NCBI RefSeq assembly: GCF_000142805.1
Contig: NC_013077.1
Coordinates: forward strand, 558,001 to 622,000
Length of the DNA stretch: 64,000 nucleotides
Direction of reading: 5' to 3'
Origin: Lachancea thermotolerans CBS 6340
Taxonomy: Eukaryota > Ascomycota > Saccharomycetes > Saccharomycetales > Saccharomycetaceae
Part shown: positions 1 to 9,631 of the stretch, in pieces
Layout: each line of letters begins with the position of its first letter
Numbering within the stretch: position 1 is the stretch's first letter
Program-made: the position numbers and the translations under genes
Notes under the pieces: generated by a model
Told to the model about the DNA's origin: nothing
The model's input: only the letters and a program-made list of their open reading frames with translations
Database searches by the model: none

Positions 1-268
1 TGAGGGCAATCTTCTCAAGCAGCGTTGATTTTCCGGACCCCAAGTACCCCGTGATGATCGTAACGGGTACTCGTGGCGCCTCTGAACTGCCGGCTTCTTC
101 GATTTGCGTGTTAGCTAACTCAATTTTCTTGTCGCTTACAATTGTTCCACCTCCATCACTCTTGATGCTGTTCAAAATGTCGCTCAGGTTTTCCTCATTG
201 CCTTCGATTAACGAAGGTATATCGCCGTCCTCGTCCTCTTTGTAGCTGAAGTCTTTTAGCGCTGACAT
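1..268 (-). CDS. ZNG1: Zinc-regulated GTPase metalloprotein activator Zng1 (COG0523/CobW), N-terminal part, cut by window edge
   Basis: Reading leftward from the ATG at 268, the frame is open to the window edge for 89 codons. An acidic N-terminus of about 65 residues is followed by the start of a CobW-type GTPase domain: the run VTIITGYLGSGKSTLLEKI carries the Walker A motif GYLGSGKST near residues 72-80. In this family the protein is a zinc metallochaperone GTPase that delivers zinc to client enzymes, notably methionine aminopeptidase. S. cerevisiae YNR029C (ZNG1) lies divergently next to ALG12, exactly as here, which supports orthology. The remaining GTPase motifs and the C-terminal domain are outside the window. 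About 120 bp separate it from ALG12, so both promoters share that short region. Confidence 0.88.
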   Translation of the reverse strand, partial: MSALKDFSYKEDEDGDIPSLIEGNEENLSDILNSIKSDGGGTIVSDKKIELANTQIEEAGSSEAPRVPVTIITGYLGSGKSTLLEKIAL

Positions 269-389
269 CTCTGGTTCATACGATTGAGACTGGCGATGAG
301 ATCTCAAATTCTGAGCATCTCTTCAAAATTAAGCTCGTGTTCAAAACGGACGAGAGAGAATTAACAACGGTAAGTTGGAAACAGTCCAT

Positions 390-2036
390 ATGAAGCTTGA
401 CGTGTGGGATGTGGCGCTGCTGGCGGTGATTTTTCTTCATTTGTGGTATTCTCCGTTTACTAAAGTCGAAGAAAGCTTCACCATTCAGGCGATTCATGAC
501 ATTTTGAAATATGGAATTCGTGACATTTCAAAGTATGACCACCTACAATTCCCAGGCGTTGTCCCTAGGACATTCATAGGGCCGCTTATCATTGCTTTCC
601 TCGCGAAACCTCTCGTTGCGGGCTCTGAACTGCTTTTTGGAAGTGACTCGGGACCTTCCAGTGGGCTAAGAACTCAGCTGCTAGTTCGAGGTGTCATTGG
701 GTTTACCAATGGTCTGAGCCTAGTATTTCTCAAGCACCAAGTGCAGGCACTATTTGACCGAAGAAATGATGTTGCGCAGACCAAGAAAGAACAGGACGTA
801 TCGGAGACACCAACTAATTCTTATGTCGGGACCCTCTTCGCACTTTTTAGCACCACTCAATTTCACCTCATGTTTTACAGCTCCCGTCCGCTGCCTAACT
901 TTGTCATTGCCCTTCCAGTGGCTAATTGCGCATTCGCGTTGATTATGGCGCATAGATTTGGCTCAGCAATTGCACTTCTCGGTTTTGCCAGCGTGGTTTT
1001 TCGTCTTGAAATGACAGCCCTGACAGCAGGAATTGCATTGTCCGTGCTTTGGTTTAAGAAGGCATCTTTGGTCCGTGTGATTGAGTTTGGTGCACTTGGG
1101 GTCATGTCGGGCGCCGCTCTATCGATCTTTGTTGATTCCCATTTTTGGCGATACTCAACTTTTCCTGAAGCAGATTCCTTTTTGTTCAACGTGGTGGCCG
1201 GCAAATCTGTTGAGTGGGGGTCTACGCCGTTTTATTCTTACGTTACAAGTTCCCTTCCATCGCTGTTTCTTCCACCCACAGCGCTGCTTTTGAACTTTAT
1301 TGGCTTGAGAGCAGCTCCTCAGGAAGTTAAAATCGTAGCACAAGCTGCCTACTTCCATATCTTAATCCTGTCTTTCCAGCCTCACAAAGAATGGAGATTT
1401 ATTATTTACGCGGTACCTGCTATTACGCTCGTTGCTAGTTGCGGGGCTTCTCGCATCTTTCAGATGAAGGGCTTTAAAGAAGCAAATTTGTTAAAAGCCG
1501 TCATATTGATCTCCTCTGTTGTATCCTTGGTTATAAGCGTTGCGTTTTCCTTCATTTCGTCTATGAACTACCCTGGAGGCGAGGCTCTGCAACAGTTCAA
1601 TGAGTATGCTTCTCGCAGAAATGTCAGCAATACAGTAGTTCATCTCGATGTACCAGTGTGCATGACGGGTGCTACGTTATTTGGGCAACTAGAAGATGCC
1701 CATAATATTACCTATGACAAGACGGAGGATCTGGGTTCTTTGAGAAAGAACTGGGATTCGTATGACTTCTTAATTACATCAATTCCGGACCCTTTCGATT
1801 TTCCGGTAGAAAGCAATGACCAATGGGAGCTCCTCCATAGCACGAAAGCATTTTCCGGCATCAATATCCTTCAATTGTCGATTGTTCTAGAGAGTGAGCT
1901 TCGAGACAACTTCCCCACGCTAAAAATGCTTGTGTATACGCGTAGCCTTGCGCCTGTTGTTGATGCCATCAAAGGAGCCATTACAACGGACACCATTTTC
2001 ACCTACAAGAGAAGCGGATCCAAGTTCAATACCTAA
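390..2036 (+). CDS. ALG12: Alg12, dolichol-P-Man: Man7GlcNAc2-PP-dolichol alpha-1,6-mannosyltransferase
   Basis: Encodes 548 residues (the S. cerevisiae protein is about 551). It adds the eighth mannose to the lipid-linked oligosaccharide in the ER lumen during N-glycan precursor synthesis. It is a multi-spanning GT22-family protein. The first lumenal loop holds the acidic signature KVEESFTIQAIHD near residues 30-42, and the family motif HKEWRFIIY is present in the second half. Long hydrophobic segments run throughout. The frame is open to a TTG at 375, but the first ATG, at 390, gives an N-terminus that enters a membrane segment at once (VWDVALLAVIFLHLWY), so I chose it. The neighbour on the left is the divergent ZNG1, as in S. 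cerevisiae. Confidence 0.95.
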   Translation: MKLDVWDVALLAVIFLHLWYSPFTKVEESFTIQAIHDILKYGIRDISKYDHLQFPGVVPRTFIGPLIIAFLAKPLVAGSELLFGSDSGPSSGLRTQLLVRGVIGFTNGLSLVFLKHQVQALFDRRNDVAQTKKEQDVSETPTNSYVGTLFALFSTTQFHLMFYSSRPLPNFVIALPVANCAFALIMAHRFGSAIALLGFASVVFRLEMTALTAGIALSVLWFKKASLVRVIEFGALGVMSGAALSIFVDSHFWRYSTFPEADSFLFNVVAGKSVEWGSTPFYSYVTSSLPSLFLPPTALLLNFIGLRAAPQEVKIVAQAAYFHILILSFQPHKEWRFIIYAVPAITLVASCGASRIFQMKGFKEANLLKAVILISSVVSLVISVAFSFISSMNYPGGEALQQFNEYASRRNVSNTVVHLDVPVCMTGATLFGQLEDAHNITYDKTEDLGSLRKNWDSYDFLITSIPDPFDFPVESNDQWELLHSTKAFSGINILQLSIVLESELRDNFPTLKMLVYTRSLAPVVDAIKGAITTDTIFTYKRSGSKFNT

Positions 2037-2105
2037 AGATTTACTATTTACAGACACCACTTTATATACGCCATAATGTACTTTGTGGCTTTCTTTAATG
2101 CATTC

Positions 2106-2624
2106 TCAGAACTTCGAGGACAGAGCCTCTTTGACCTGCCTAACAACGTCGCCTTCGATGATGATCTTCTTGGCCTGCATCATCACCTTGAAAGAATCTT
2201 TGGGCAGGTGCGACAGCCTCGCCTGGAGGTCGTTACGCAGCTGGACAGGATCCCCATGTATCTTGCGGATCTCTGTGACAACTTTCCCTCCCCTTTTGAA
2301 GTCTGTGTAGACTGGCAGGTTTCCTGTAGCGGATCTTTCAATAAAATAGGACTGTACACCAAACTTGGCAAATCCAACTAGTTCCTCCGGTTTCACGTCC
2401 TGCAGCCTTGGAAAGACACTAAACGTTTGCTCCTCGAAAGCTGTTGAAAGGTCATTGATCTCTTGCTCGGTCAATGCCGACAGCTCTCTGCCGTCGTCTA
2501 GCTTGCCGCTATTGATGTCGAGGCTAGATGATGCGAGCCTCATGGCTGGTCTTATCGTCTGTAACCCAGAGCATACCAGTCCTCCTTGATGTCTAGCGGT
2601 TCTGAGACCGAATCTAACCAACAT
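2106..2624 (-). CDS. IMG2: Mitochondrial large-subunit ribosomal protein mL49 (Img2)
   Basis: Encodes 172 residues. The N-terminus is rich in Arg, Ser and Ala and poor in acidic residues (MLVRFGLRTARHQ), as expected of a mitochondrial presequence. The C-terminal half is the mL49/Img2 domain, with the hallmark stretch LPVYTDFKRGGKVVTEIRKI followed by a GDPVQLRNDL segment. In S. cerevisiae IMG2 (YCR071C) is a mitoribosomal protein needed for mitochondrial genome integrity. It lies next to RSA4 in the same orientation there and here. The gene is convergent with ALG12, about 70 bp away. The protein is somewhat longer at the N-terminus than the roughly 146-residue S. cerevisiae protein, and an internal Met near residue 28 is a possible alternative start. 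Confidence 0.88.
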   Translation of the reverse strand: MLVRFGLRTARHQGGLVCSGLQTIRPAMRLASSSLDINSGKLDDGRELSALTEQEINDLSTAFEEQTFSVFPRLQDVKPEELVGFAKFGVQSYFIERSATGNLPVYTDFKRGGKVVTEIRKIHGDPVQLRNDLQARLSHLPKDSFKVMMQAKKIIIEGDVVRQVKEALSSKF

Positions 2625-2920
2625 ATCGTTGTGCCAAGGGTTCTACCACAGTTGTGAACCAAGTTGGTGGGAGTGTTCACCGGCTTTGGCCTTCATTCGC
2701 GGTAAGGTCAAAAATTTCAGATTCTAGAGCATCCGTGGAACATGATACTCGATAATGGGCGACAGTTGGATGGTAAGCCTAGTGTAACAGGGCCTTCCTC
2801 AGGTAGTGTGGGCTACTTGCTCTCCATGTTGGCACTCTTGGTATTAATAAGTAATGTACAAATTTATATATTGCGTCTTTTGTAAGCTTTTAGGCTTTTT
2901 ATCATTTAAATGAAATTCGA

Positions 2921-4465
2921 TTAGTGAGTCCAGATTCTCACCATTTTGTCCTTCCCAGCACTGCAGACACGCTTGCCATCCACACTCCAGTCAACGGTGT
3001 AAACTTCATCCTTGTGACCTGGCAGGTCGACAGACAGCTTCTTTGTTCTGACATCCCAAACTTTCAAAGTAGTGTCCTTAGAGCAAGAAACTAATAGCCT
3101 GCAATCCGAGGACCATGCTACTTGATAAACACTGGCAACGTGGCCTCTGAAAGTCGCAATAAACGTGCCATCGCGGCCGTCCCATAGCTTGATAGAGTTG
3201 TCGAAAGAGGCCGAGACGATGTATCTGCCGTCAGGCGAAAATGCGACATGGTTGACCAACTTCTGGTGGCCTGTCATCCGCGTAATTGGTTTTGTGGACT
3301 TTATAGGATCCCACAAGTACATTGTAAAGTCGTCACTAGCTGTGACCATAAGTTCCTCAAGCTTCCCGTTTTTCTTTGCAATCTTCTCATAGTTCTCGAG
3401 CGCCTTGGCGCGGGCCTCTTCAGGGGAGCTTGGCTTCTTGCCTGTGTGGTCGAATGCACCAACCCTCAGTGCGTAGTCGGTAGAGAGCGACAAGTGGTTG
3501 ATCCAGTGCGCGTGAGACTTCAAAATGTTGATGCACTTACCCCCGGCGTTCATATCCCAAGCGCGGATCGTCTTATCATGCGAACCACTGTACAAAACGC
3601 CGCGCCCACCCCACTTCACGCAGGAAACAGAGTTCGTATGGCCGCTCAAAGTAAACAGGCACACACGACGAGCGGTGTCCCAGATCTTGATAGTTCCGTC
3701 CTTTGATGCAGAAGCAAGGCGTGGTTTGTCGCCAGGCTTCACCAAATGGATGGGCTCCCAGGACAGGGACGTGATCCATTTTGAGTGCCCTCTCAGAGCG
3801 TCGCCGAAATTCTCGCCCTTCTCAGACTGCCACAGCCGTATGGTGTTGTCCATAGACCCCGTCGCGATCAGTTCTCCATCTGGAGACCAGGCCACGCATA
3901 GCACCCAGTTGAAGTGCCCCTTCAGAGTTTGCATGGGGGTGTTGGTGTTACAGTCCCAGATTCTAGCCGTGTTGTCGCCGGCGCCGGTGACCATTCTGCT
4001 ACTAGTGTGGGGGGCGAAAGCAGAGCACAGAATCGTCGATCCGTGGCCTGCGATTGCCGACGAACTTCTCGTCACGGGCCGCACCTTAAACACCGCACGT
4101 GGTGTATACACAATCGTGATGAAGTCCTCGGTTGTCTTGTAGCCTGGCTTGAGGATAGAATTGTAAATGTTGTCCTTGATGTCCACCAACTGTTCGGGTT
4201 TTCCTTTTTCAGCGTCTACCATGCAGCTGAACGTGTAAGGAACTGGCTCATCAGTCTCACCATGAAGTTGGTTCAGCAACTGCTCGAGCTGCTGCTCGGT
4301 CATGGCTCCGGGCACACGGACAGAGCCTCCGACGCTTTCTCCAGTGTCGAAAGCCTGGAACTTCACTAGCACATGAGGAAGGTCCTCCGGAATCAAGTCC
4401 ACTTGCCTAGGCTGCTGTGCCTGTCTCTTCTGCTTTTTTGAAGGCGGGGGAACTAATGTAGCCAT
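2921..4465 (-). CDS. RSA4: Rsa4, WD-repeat (NLE) pre-60S ribosome assembly factor
   Basis: Encodes 514 residues, almost the same as the S. cerevisiae protein. The N-terminal NLE/ubiquitin-like domain occupies roughly residues 20-120 (VLVKFQAFDTG near 33-43). It is followed by an eight-bladed WD40 propeller with clear repeats such as NTARIWD, NTIRLWQ, GTIKIWD, KTIRAWD, NSIKLWDG and TTLKVWD, ending KMVRIWTH. In the family, the NLE domain is gripped by the MIDAS domain of the AAA ATPase Rea1/Mdn1, which pulls Rsa4 off the pre-60S particle in the nucleus. The promoter has two adjacent PAC elements, typical of ribosome-biogenesis genes. Neighbours IMG2 and SSK22 match S. cerevisiae YCR071C-YCR073C. 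Confidence 0.96.
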   Translation of the reverse strand: MATLVPPPSKKQKRQAQQPRQVDLIPEDLPHVLVKFQAFDTGESVGGSVRVPGAMTEQQLEQLLNQLHGETDEPVPYTFSCMVDAEKGKPEQLVDIKDNIYNSILKPGYKTTEDFITIVYTPRAVFKVRPVTRSSSAIAGHGSTILCSAFAPHTSSRMVTGAGDNTARIWDCNTNTPMQTLKGHFNWVLCVAWSPDGELIATGSMDNTIRLWQSEKGENFGDALRGHSKWITSLSWEPIHLVKPGDKPRLASASKDGTIKIWDTARRVCLFTLSGHTNSVSCVKWGGRGVLYSGSHDKTIRAWDMNAGGKCINILKSHAHWINHLSLSTDYALRVGAFDHTGKKPSSPEEARAKALENYEKIAKKNGKLEELMVTASDDFTMYLWDPIKSTKPITRMTGHQKLVNHVAFSPDGRYIVSASFDNSIKLWDGRDGTFIATFRGHVASVYQVAWSSDCRLLVSCSKDTTLKVWDVRTKKLSVDLPGHKDEVYTVDWSVDGKRVCSAGKDKMVRIWTH

Positions 4466-4510
4466 GATTAGTTGGTGATTGTTGATGTTTCTCAGCGTTT
4501 GACGTACTAG

Positions 4511-4558
4511 CTCATCTCATCGCAGCTCATCGCCTAATCAATCACCCAAAATTTTCGC
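4511..4558. promoter_or_regulatory. Tandem PAC elements plus RRPE-like site upstream of RSA4
   Basis: Read on the minus strand, 4511-4523 is GCGATGAGATGAG and 4523-4533 is GCGATGAGCTG, two copies of the PAC consensus. An A/T block GAAAATTTT follows at about 4550-4558 and resembles an RRPE. The elements lie 45-95 bp upstream of the RSA4 ATG. PAC sites are bound by Dot6/Tod6 and RRPE by Stb3 in S. cerevisiae, where they couple ribosome-biogenesis genes to growth signals. Confidence 0.7.
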
Positions 4559-4931
4559 TCATTATGTACGCATATTTGAATAGGACTTGGGTAAGGTAGA
4601 CTCGAAGCTAAAGAAGGCTTTGATAATACGTGTACTGCGGTGAGGCGGTACCGCAACACGCTCGAGCTGTTGCGGAGCTTTCCCAAGCTTCGACTTTAAC
4701 CCTACGTTGTCCATTTTAATGTTTTCCCACAAAAAATTGACATTCGAAATTAAACAAAACTACAGGGGAACTTAGAGTATGAAAAGGTGTAAGAAACGTC
4801 AATTAATTGAATCGCACTTTTCAGGGATGATTCACGAGCCTCTCACTTAATAGTATTAATTTCCCTTCTGTTACAATTAAAGCTATTTGTTACAAACCTT
4901 TATAGTATATCGACAACTTCTTACATGGAAT
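4559..4931. other. Intergenic stretch between RSA4 promoter and SSK2/SSK22 3' end
   Basis: AT-rich, with short A/T runs and no open frame worth calling. It presumably holds the remainder of the RSA4 promoter and the 3' end signals of the kinase gene. I see no RNA gene here. Confidence 0.5.
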
Positions 4932-7900
4932 TTAGGCCTGGCTGCTTTCCGCTTCCTCGCCGTCCCCGAAGGCTAACTTGCGAATTTCGATCATCCACGG
5001 ATGCACTAGCAATTCCATTGCGGTAGCACGCTTGTCTGGATCCTGCTTCAGACATTTGAGTAGGAAGTCCGTTCCTTGCGGTGAAATCTCGTCTCGCGAA
5101 GGCAGCTGAGGTACATGACCAGCGGCCACATGGTACATAATGGCCCACTCGTTATCTAAGTTGAACCATGGGCGTCTCCCGGTAGCCATTTCTAGAATAA
5201 CGCATCCAAGCGACCATATATCCGAAGACCCGAATTTGCCCTTCTTTGCACCAGTGACGGACTCTGGAGACATGTACATCGGCGTACCCATCATGCTGTT
5301 GACACCATCAGTCTTGCCTTCGGATCCATTGTTAGCAACCTTGGTGCCGTTAGCAGCCAAAGAGCGAGCAGCGCCAAAATCAACGTATTTGATTACGCCA
5401 TTGAAATCCAAGAGAATGTTCTCCGGTTTAATATCGCGATGCACAACGCTTGACTGGTGAAGATATGCAAGACCCTCGAGCATCTGCAGCGCGTAGACTT
5501 GGGTAACCATTTCGTCCTCGATTCTGCCATGCTCTAGAAGCTGTGCCAAAGACCCGCCCTCACAGTATTCCATAAAGAGATTCACCTTGTCACGATGAAC
5601 CTCGACACCGTAATACTGTACCACATTTGGATGATTTAACATTTCTAGCACGCTCATTTCCTCCTTTATGGCGGGGAAAACCTGCTTCATTGTGTTTCTG
5701 TCCTGTATTTTGATTTCCTTGACGGCCAAAATCTCACCGGTATCTAGGTTTACTGCGGAAAATACTGTGCCAAACGCACCACCGCCAATGAAGTGGCGCT
5801 TTTGCCATCTGATCGAAACATTCGAGAGCGAAGACGCTAAAGACTGCAAGTACTGATTGTCTTTGTCTGACTCATCCAACACCTTCCCGATATGGCGGGG
5901 ATTCCCCTTCAGCCTCTTCTCCAACTCATTGATTGCCTCTACTCTAACCTTGGAATTAACAGCAAGGATCGAATCGGTGTCATCCTCGCAAGTCCCGATA
6001 TAAGATCTCACTTGGGGATGGTTGTTTTTCTCGGCCTCAAGGGTTCTAGCTCCCATAATATCAAAATGAGAAATTAGCAGAGACATACAGCCAGATATCT
6101 TTTCCTGGAGAACGCTAAATTGGTCCTCATCAAGACCTAGAATATTCCATCCTGTGGTCATTTGCATGGCGAACTCCATTGCGGGAACGCACCACCTGAA
6201 TGTATGCAGGTCGGTCGGGTCACAGTCATCAACCAGAAATTTTATCCAATTAATGCTAATTCTCATCAGAAGCATGATAATTATGGACTTTTTCTCGTAA
6301 GTTGCCACATTAAGTCTTAAAAAGTTACGCGCAAAATCTCTACAGAACAGAAAGAGGTTGTTGAGAGTCTCATTGCCTCTGAATTCCTTCTGTATTGCAT
6401 TTGTAACCTTCTGCATGTTTGCCAGGACTGAGTACGTGATGCGAAAGTATGCCCGGTTTATCTTTTGCAGTGTATATTCTATTGCATTCATGGAACACCG
6501 TCTTTCACTAAAGGAGACTGATTCTCCAACATAATGCTGGAACTTGTCAGATTGGTATTCCATCGCGTAAGTAGAACCCTGATTCAGAAGGACTAATGAG
6601 TCTGCTGGAAGCTTGATATCGAAATCTTGCATGGTTAGCACTTTATCCTCCGACAGGTTCAGCATTTCCCCTTCCCACAAGATAGGCTCTTTGGGGCAAT
6701 AAGCAATGATATACCCAAGCGATTTCAGCTTCATCTCTAACTCAAATAGTTCGTCTTCTTCACTTTTGAAGTCTTCAAAAGGATTAGCATGTGCAGCAGC
6801 AGCGCGCCGCACTCTTCCGCCTGACGATTTATTTTGTTGCTCGGACTGGACATGATAGTATGCGACGCCATTGGCACAATACTCTTGGAACAGCGTAGCA
6901 TTTTGATCCCAGCCGCTTTCTAGCGCATTGTAGACACTCAAGCTATTATTGATTTCAACATTTGGGATAAGATCAGATCCAATCTCAACATTGTGTAGTA
7001 TCTTTAAAATCTCGTCATCAGAACACCCCAGTAACTCACTGCTACAAAAAAGGTACACGCCATTGCCTTCAAGTTCACCGCCTGTATAGACTAGAAAATG
7101 GCCGCTTTCTTTAAGGCGCTTCAGAAGCTCCTTGTTGTCATTCACTCTATAATTTACAGAGTTCTGAAATGCCTTAGTGAGAACATTTGAAAACCTGTTG
7201 ATTTTTCGTTTGACCGTTCCACAATTCTCCATGGCTTGAACTAGCCACTTTTCCACGTCAGATTCTTTCTCAAAAGCAGGGGGATGGTTCTGCTCTCGCA
7301 GAATGTAAGAATGAAGTCTATTCAATAGCCTTAGGGTTAAGTGTGAAAATCCCTCCGCGACAACGTGCCCAGCACCGGGAATGAAACAGCCAACGTTTTT
7401 AAGCTGATCCCAGTATTTCAAAAGCTCTTCTGGTTCTCTAAACGTCTTGAAGGATTTCCTAGCGCTGTCGATTAGCTTCAGGTGAAGCAGCTTGAATAGA
7501 TATACGATGGCTTCATTGACGGCATCATCAAAATCGGCGTCTATCTTTGTAGTAAACTCCCAATCGGAACAGTAAACGATGACAGTGTGCTTTATTTGGA
7601 CTGAGAGACGGATGTAAGAACTGAAATCGTCTATCATCTGATCAATCATCATCATAGTTGGGTTCTGAAGCTTCTTCGCGTATTCTATGCGGATGAGAAT
7701 AATCTCTTTGACTAACTTGAAGGGGAACATAAGAAGGATTTCAAGCTCATTGTGAAGAAGCGGCAGATTCATTTCTTTCACAGTTTGCGAGAGTGTGAAA
7801 ATCGATACTTTGGCTTTAAGAATCCACGGCGCGTGCCTATAAAAGAGCTTTTTTTGAAATATGCTTTCAATATCCCTCTCTTTCAGTATTTGTTCAGCAA

Positions 7901-9503
7901 AGGGACGGTCATTTTTGTAGACGCCTTCAATGTCATAGAACGTGTTTGTGAATTTGACATCTAGAGAGTCATTACCTGTCCATTTTTTTAGCGCCTCAAT
8001 CTCGCATTCGAAAGCTTGCTTCAAAGTCAAAAAAGTGTTCATAGCCGCAACTCGATGAATAAATTCTTCACGGCCGGTGACAGGCTTATCGTAGTGCATG
8101 TGTTGCTCCGTTCTCCAGTACGACGTGACTTGATGATATCTATCAATTAAAGGTTTTATCGTATTCACGGCCGTTTCGACGGGGACATCATCCGCAAAAT
8201 TCATGTCCATAATCTCCTGGAAAACAGAGTCTGTAGAATTCCTGAGGTATTCAAGAGTCGTCTTTTCTTCCTCAATTGTCCTGCAATTCATCCAAGCTTT
8301 TAATTCGAGCCACAGCTCGTCTGCATATTGGCTGCTTGTGTTAAGGCTACCGCCTTGGTACGCAATCTTACTCTTTTCGCTTTTCACTATGTCACCTTTC
8401 AGAACGTTAGCCAACATTGCCTGCCACTCAAGCCGTTCTAAAACGTGAGAATTCTTAGCCAACCTTTGTAAATAACCATAGCTGTTTCCTTCAGCAGTTG
8501 GGGGTGCGGCAGCTGCAAACAACGTTCTTCCCGCGCTGGGACCAGAAGGAAGGCGCTGTTGAGGTCCTAGTAAGCCTTTAACGTCTGGGCTGTCTGGGTC
8601 TGCATTTCTCAGCCAATCCATCCGGGCAAGCAGAAACTTTGGGCTAATGGTGATAAGTTCGTCATCAAACTTTAACGCACCGCCCTTCTCCGTAGTGGTG
8701 AAGAAGTTGGTACCAAATGCTGACTCGTCAGCATCCGTGTCTTCCGCATCCGTGTCTGTCTCGTCCTCTTCATCATTTGCAGACGCCGCAATGCCCCGCG
8801 TATAGTAGTCATCGAGGTTACTGTTCTTCATACGGTTGAGGTACAGCTCTTCGTTGAGCACATACTGTTTTTGCATCGGCTTCAGAGATGTTGAGCTGCT
8901 CGACGTGCTGTGCCCTGCCCCTCCTTGTAAACTCATGTTCGAAGTGCTTTGCGAGTTGAGGGAAGCCAAGTTTGGCGGTAGGACAAGTGTAGGTGTCACA
9001 CTGGCGCTAGATTCTGCGCTCTGTGTTGACGACATACGAGTGCTGCTGAGAGAGAGAGAGTTTGCTCTGTGTTGGCGACCCGGTGAGGTAACGCTCATGC
9101 TCGAGCTTGCACTCATACTGCCTCCGCCACCGCCAGCAGTATTTGAGCTGGGACCAGAGACCGATGGATTACGACTTTTGCGCCCGCCGGGTGGACCTGC
9201 CATGCCCATTGAGCTGCCCATCGCATTTGCCATCGCTGTTCCCATTGTGTGTTTGGCAGAAGCGCTAAGCTTCATAGTACTTAGGGGCGAGCTACCCGCC
9301 GCAGCTGGTGGGCTACGAAGCGAGTTAGCCGTATAATATCCAGGTGAGCGCGGGCCCTGACGAGAAGGCGAAAATGACCTTGAGGGGCCCGTTCCAGGGC
9401 CTCCAGACCGCAGTCGAGTCCGTGCTTTGTGTCGCCCCGACGGTGCACCACGATCCTCCAGGGTATAGCCCTGTTTGAAGCTAAAGTAGTCCTTCTCTGC
9501 CAT
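4932..9503 (-). CDS. SSK2: MAPKK kinase of the HOG osmosensing pathway (single Ssk2/Ssk22 orthologue)
   Basis: Encodes 1523 residues (S. cerevisiae Ssk2 is about 1579, Ssk22 about 1331). The C-terminal kinase domain spans roughly residues 1210-1500: glycine loop GGGAFGTVF, ATP-binding lysine in LAVKEIK, catalytic HRDIKPENILLD, DFG in YVDFGAARS, and the activation segment GTPMYMSPE. The N-terminal 280 residues are low-complexity, rich in Ser, Gly and Pro, with an acidic cluster at about 245-262. The central region corresponds to the part that binds the response regulator Ssk1 in the family. It would phosphorylate Pbs2 under osmotic stress. IMG2-RSA4 on one side matches SSK22 (YCR073C) and PPG1 on the other matches SSK2 (YNR031C), so this is the unduplicated ancestor. 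The symbol SSK2 is chosen by length. Confidence 0.94.
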   Translation of the reverse strand: MAEKDYFSFKQGYTLEDRGAPSGRHKARTRLRSGGPGTGPSRSFSPSRQGPRSPGYYTANSLRSPPAAAGSSPLSTMKLSASAKHTMGTAMANAMGSSMGMAGPPGGRKSRNPSVSGPSSNTAGGGGGSMSASSSMSVTSPGRQHRANSLSLSSTRMSSTQSAESSASVTPTLVLPPNLASLNSQSTSNMSLQGGAGHSTSSSSTSLKPMQKQYVLNEELYLNRMKNSNLDDYYTRGIAASANDEEDETDTDAEDTDADESAFGTNFFTTTEKGGALKFDDELITISPKFLLARMDWLRNADPDSPDVKGLLGPQQRLPSGPSAGRTLFAAAAPPTAEGNSYGYLQRLAKNSHVLERLEWQAMLANVLKGDIVKSEKSKIAYQGGSLNTSSQYADELWLELKAWMNCRTIEEEKTTLEYLRNSTDSVFQEIMDMNFADDVPVETAVNTIKPLIDRYHQVTSYWRTEQHMHYDKPVTGREEFIHRVAAMNTFLTLKQAFECEIEALKKWTGNDSLDVKFTNTFYDIEGVYKNDRPFAEQILKERDIESIFQKKLFYRHAPWILKAKVSIFTLSQTVKEMNLPLLHNELEILLMFPFKLVKEIILIRIEYAKKLQNPTMMMIDQMIDDFSSYIRLSVQIKHTVIVYCSDWEFTTKIDADFDDAVNEAIVYLFKLLHLKLIDSARKSFKTFREPEELLKYWDQLKNVGCFIPGAGHVVAEGFSHLTLRLLNRLHSYILREQNHPPAFEKESDVEKWLVQAMENCGTVKRKINRFSNVLTKAFQNSVNYRVNDNKELLKRLKESGHFLVYTGGELEGNGVYLFCSSELLGCSDDEILKILHNVEIGSDLIPNVEINNSLSVYNALESGWDQNATLFQEYCANGVAYYHVQSEQQNKSSGGRVRRAAAAHANPFEDFKSEEDELFELEMKLKSLGYIIAYCPKEPILWEGEMLNLSEDKVLTMQDFDIKLPADSLVLLNQGSTYAMEYQSDKFQHYVGESVSFSERRCSMNAIEYTLQKINRAYFRITYSVLANMQKVTNAIQKEFRGNETLNNLFLFCRDFARNFLRLNVATYEKKSIIIMLLMRISINWIKFLVDDCDPTDLHTFRWCVPAMEFAMQMTTGWNILGLDEDQFSVLQEKISGCMSLLISHFDIMGARTLEAEKNNHPQVRSYIGTCEDDTDSILAVNSKVRVEAINELEKRLKGNPRHIGKVLDESDKDNQYLQSLASSLSNVSIRWQKRHFIGGGAFGTVFSAVNLDTGEILAVKEIKIQDRNTMKQVFPAIKEEMSVLEMLNHPNVVQYYGVEVHRDKVNLFMEYCEGGSLAQLLEHGRIEDEMVTQVYALQMLEGLAYLHQSSVVHRDIKPENILLDFNGVIKYVDFGAARSLAANGTKVANNGSEGKTDGVNSMMGTPMYMSPESVTGAKKGKFGSSDIWSLGCVILEMATGRRPWFNLDNEWAIMYHVAAGHVPQLPSRDEISPQGTDFLLKCLKQDPDKRATAMELLVHPWMIEIRKLAFGDGEEAESSQA

Positions 9504-9631
9504 GTTTTGAGTCGTTTTCCAGGTGTGGTTAGTTCTTCATCATCTTTGGCAACAATCTAGTTTTTGACATATATTTGAGGAATTAGAGTAGAAACGCATC
9601 GAACACCGAAGAGCAGCCTAAGCACCGCGAA

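Noticed and set aside
375-389. Upstream non-ATG extension of ALG12, and similar TTG or GTG extensions of ARC35, MRPS12, PAT1, TRX3, TUP1, CSM1, LUG1, PET494, MRX15 and the EGO gene
   Set aside because: Yeast nuclear genes normally start at ATG. In each case the first in-frame ATG, or for TRX3 and MRPS12 the one giving a sensible presequence, matches the family N-terminus.
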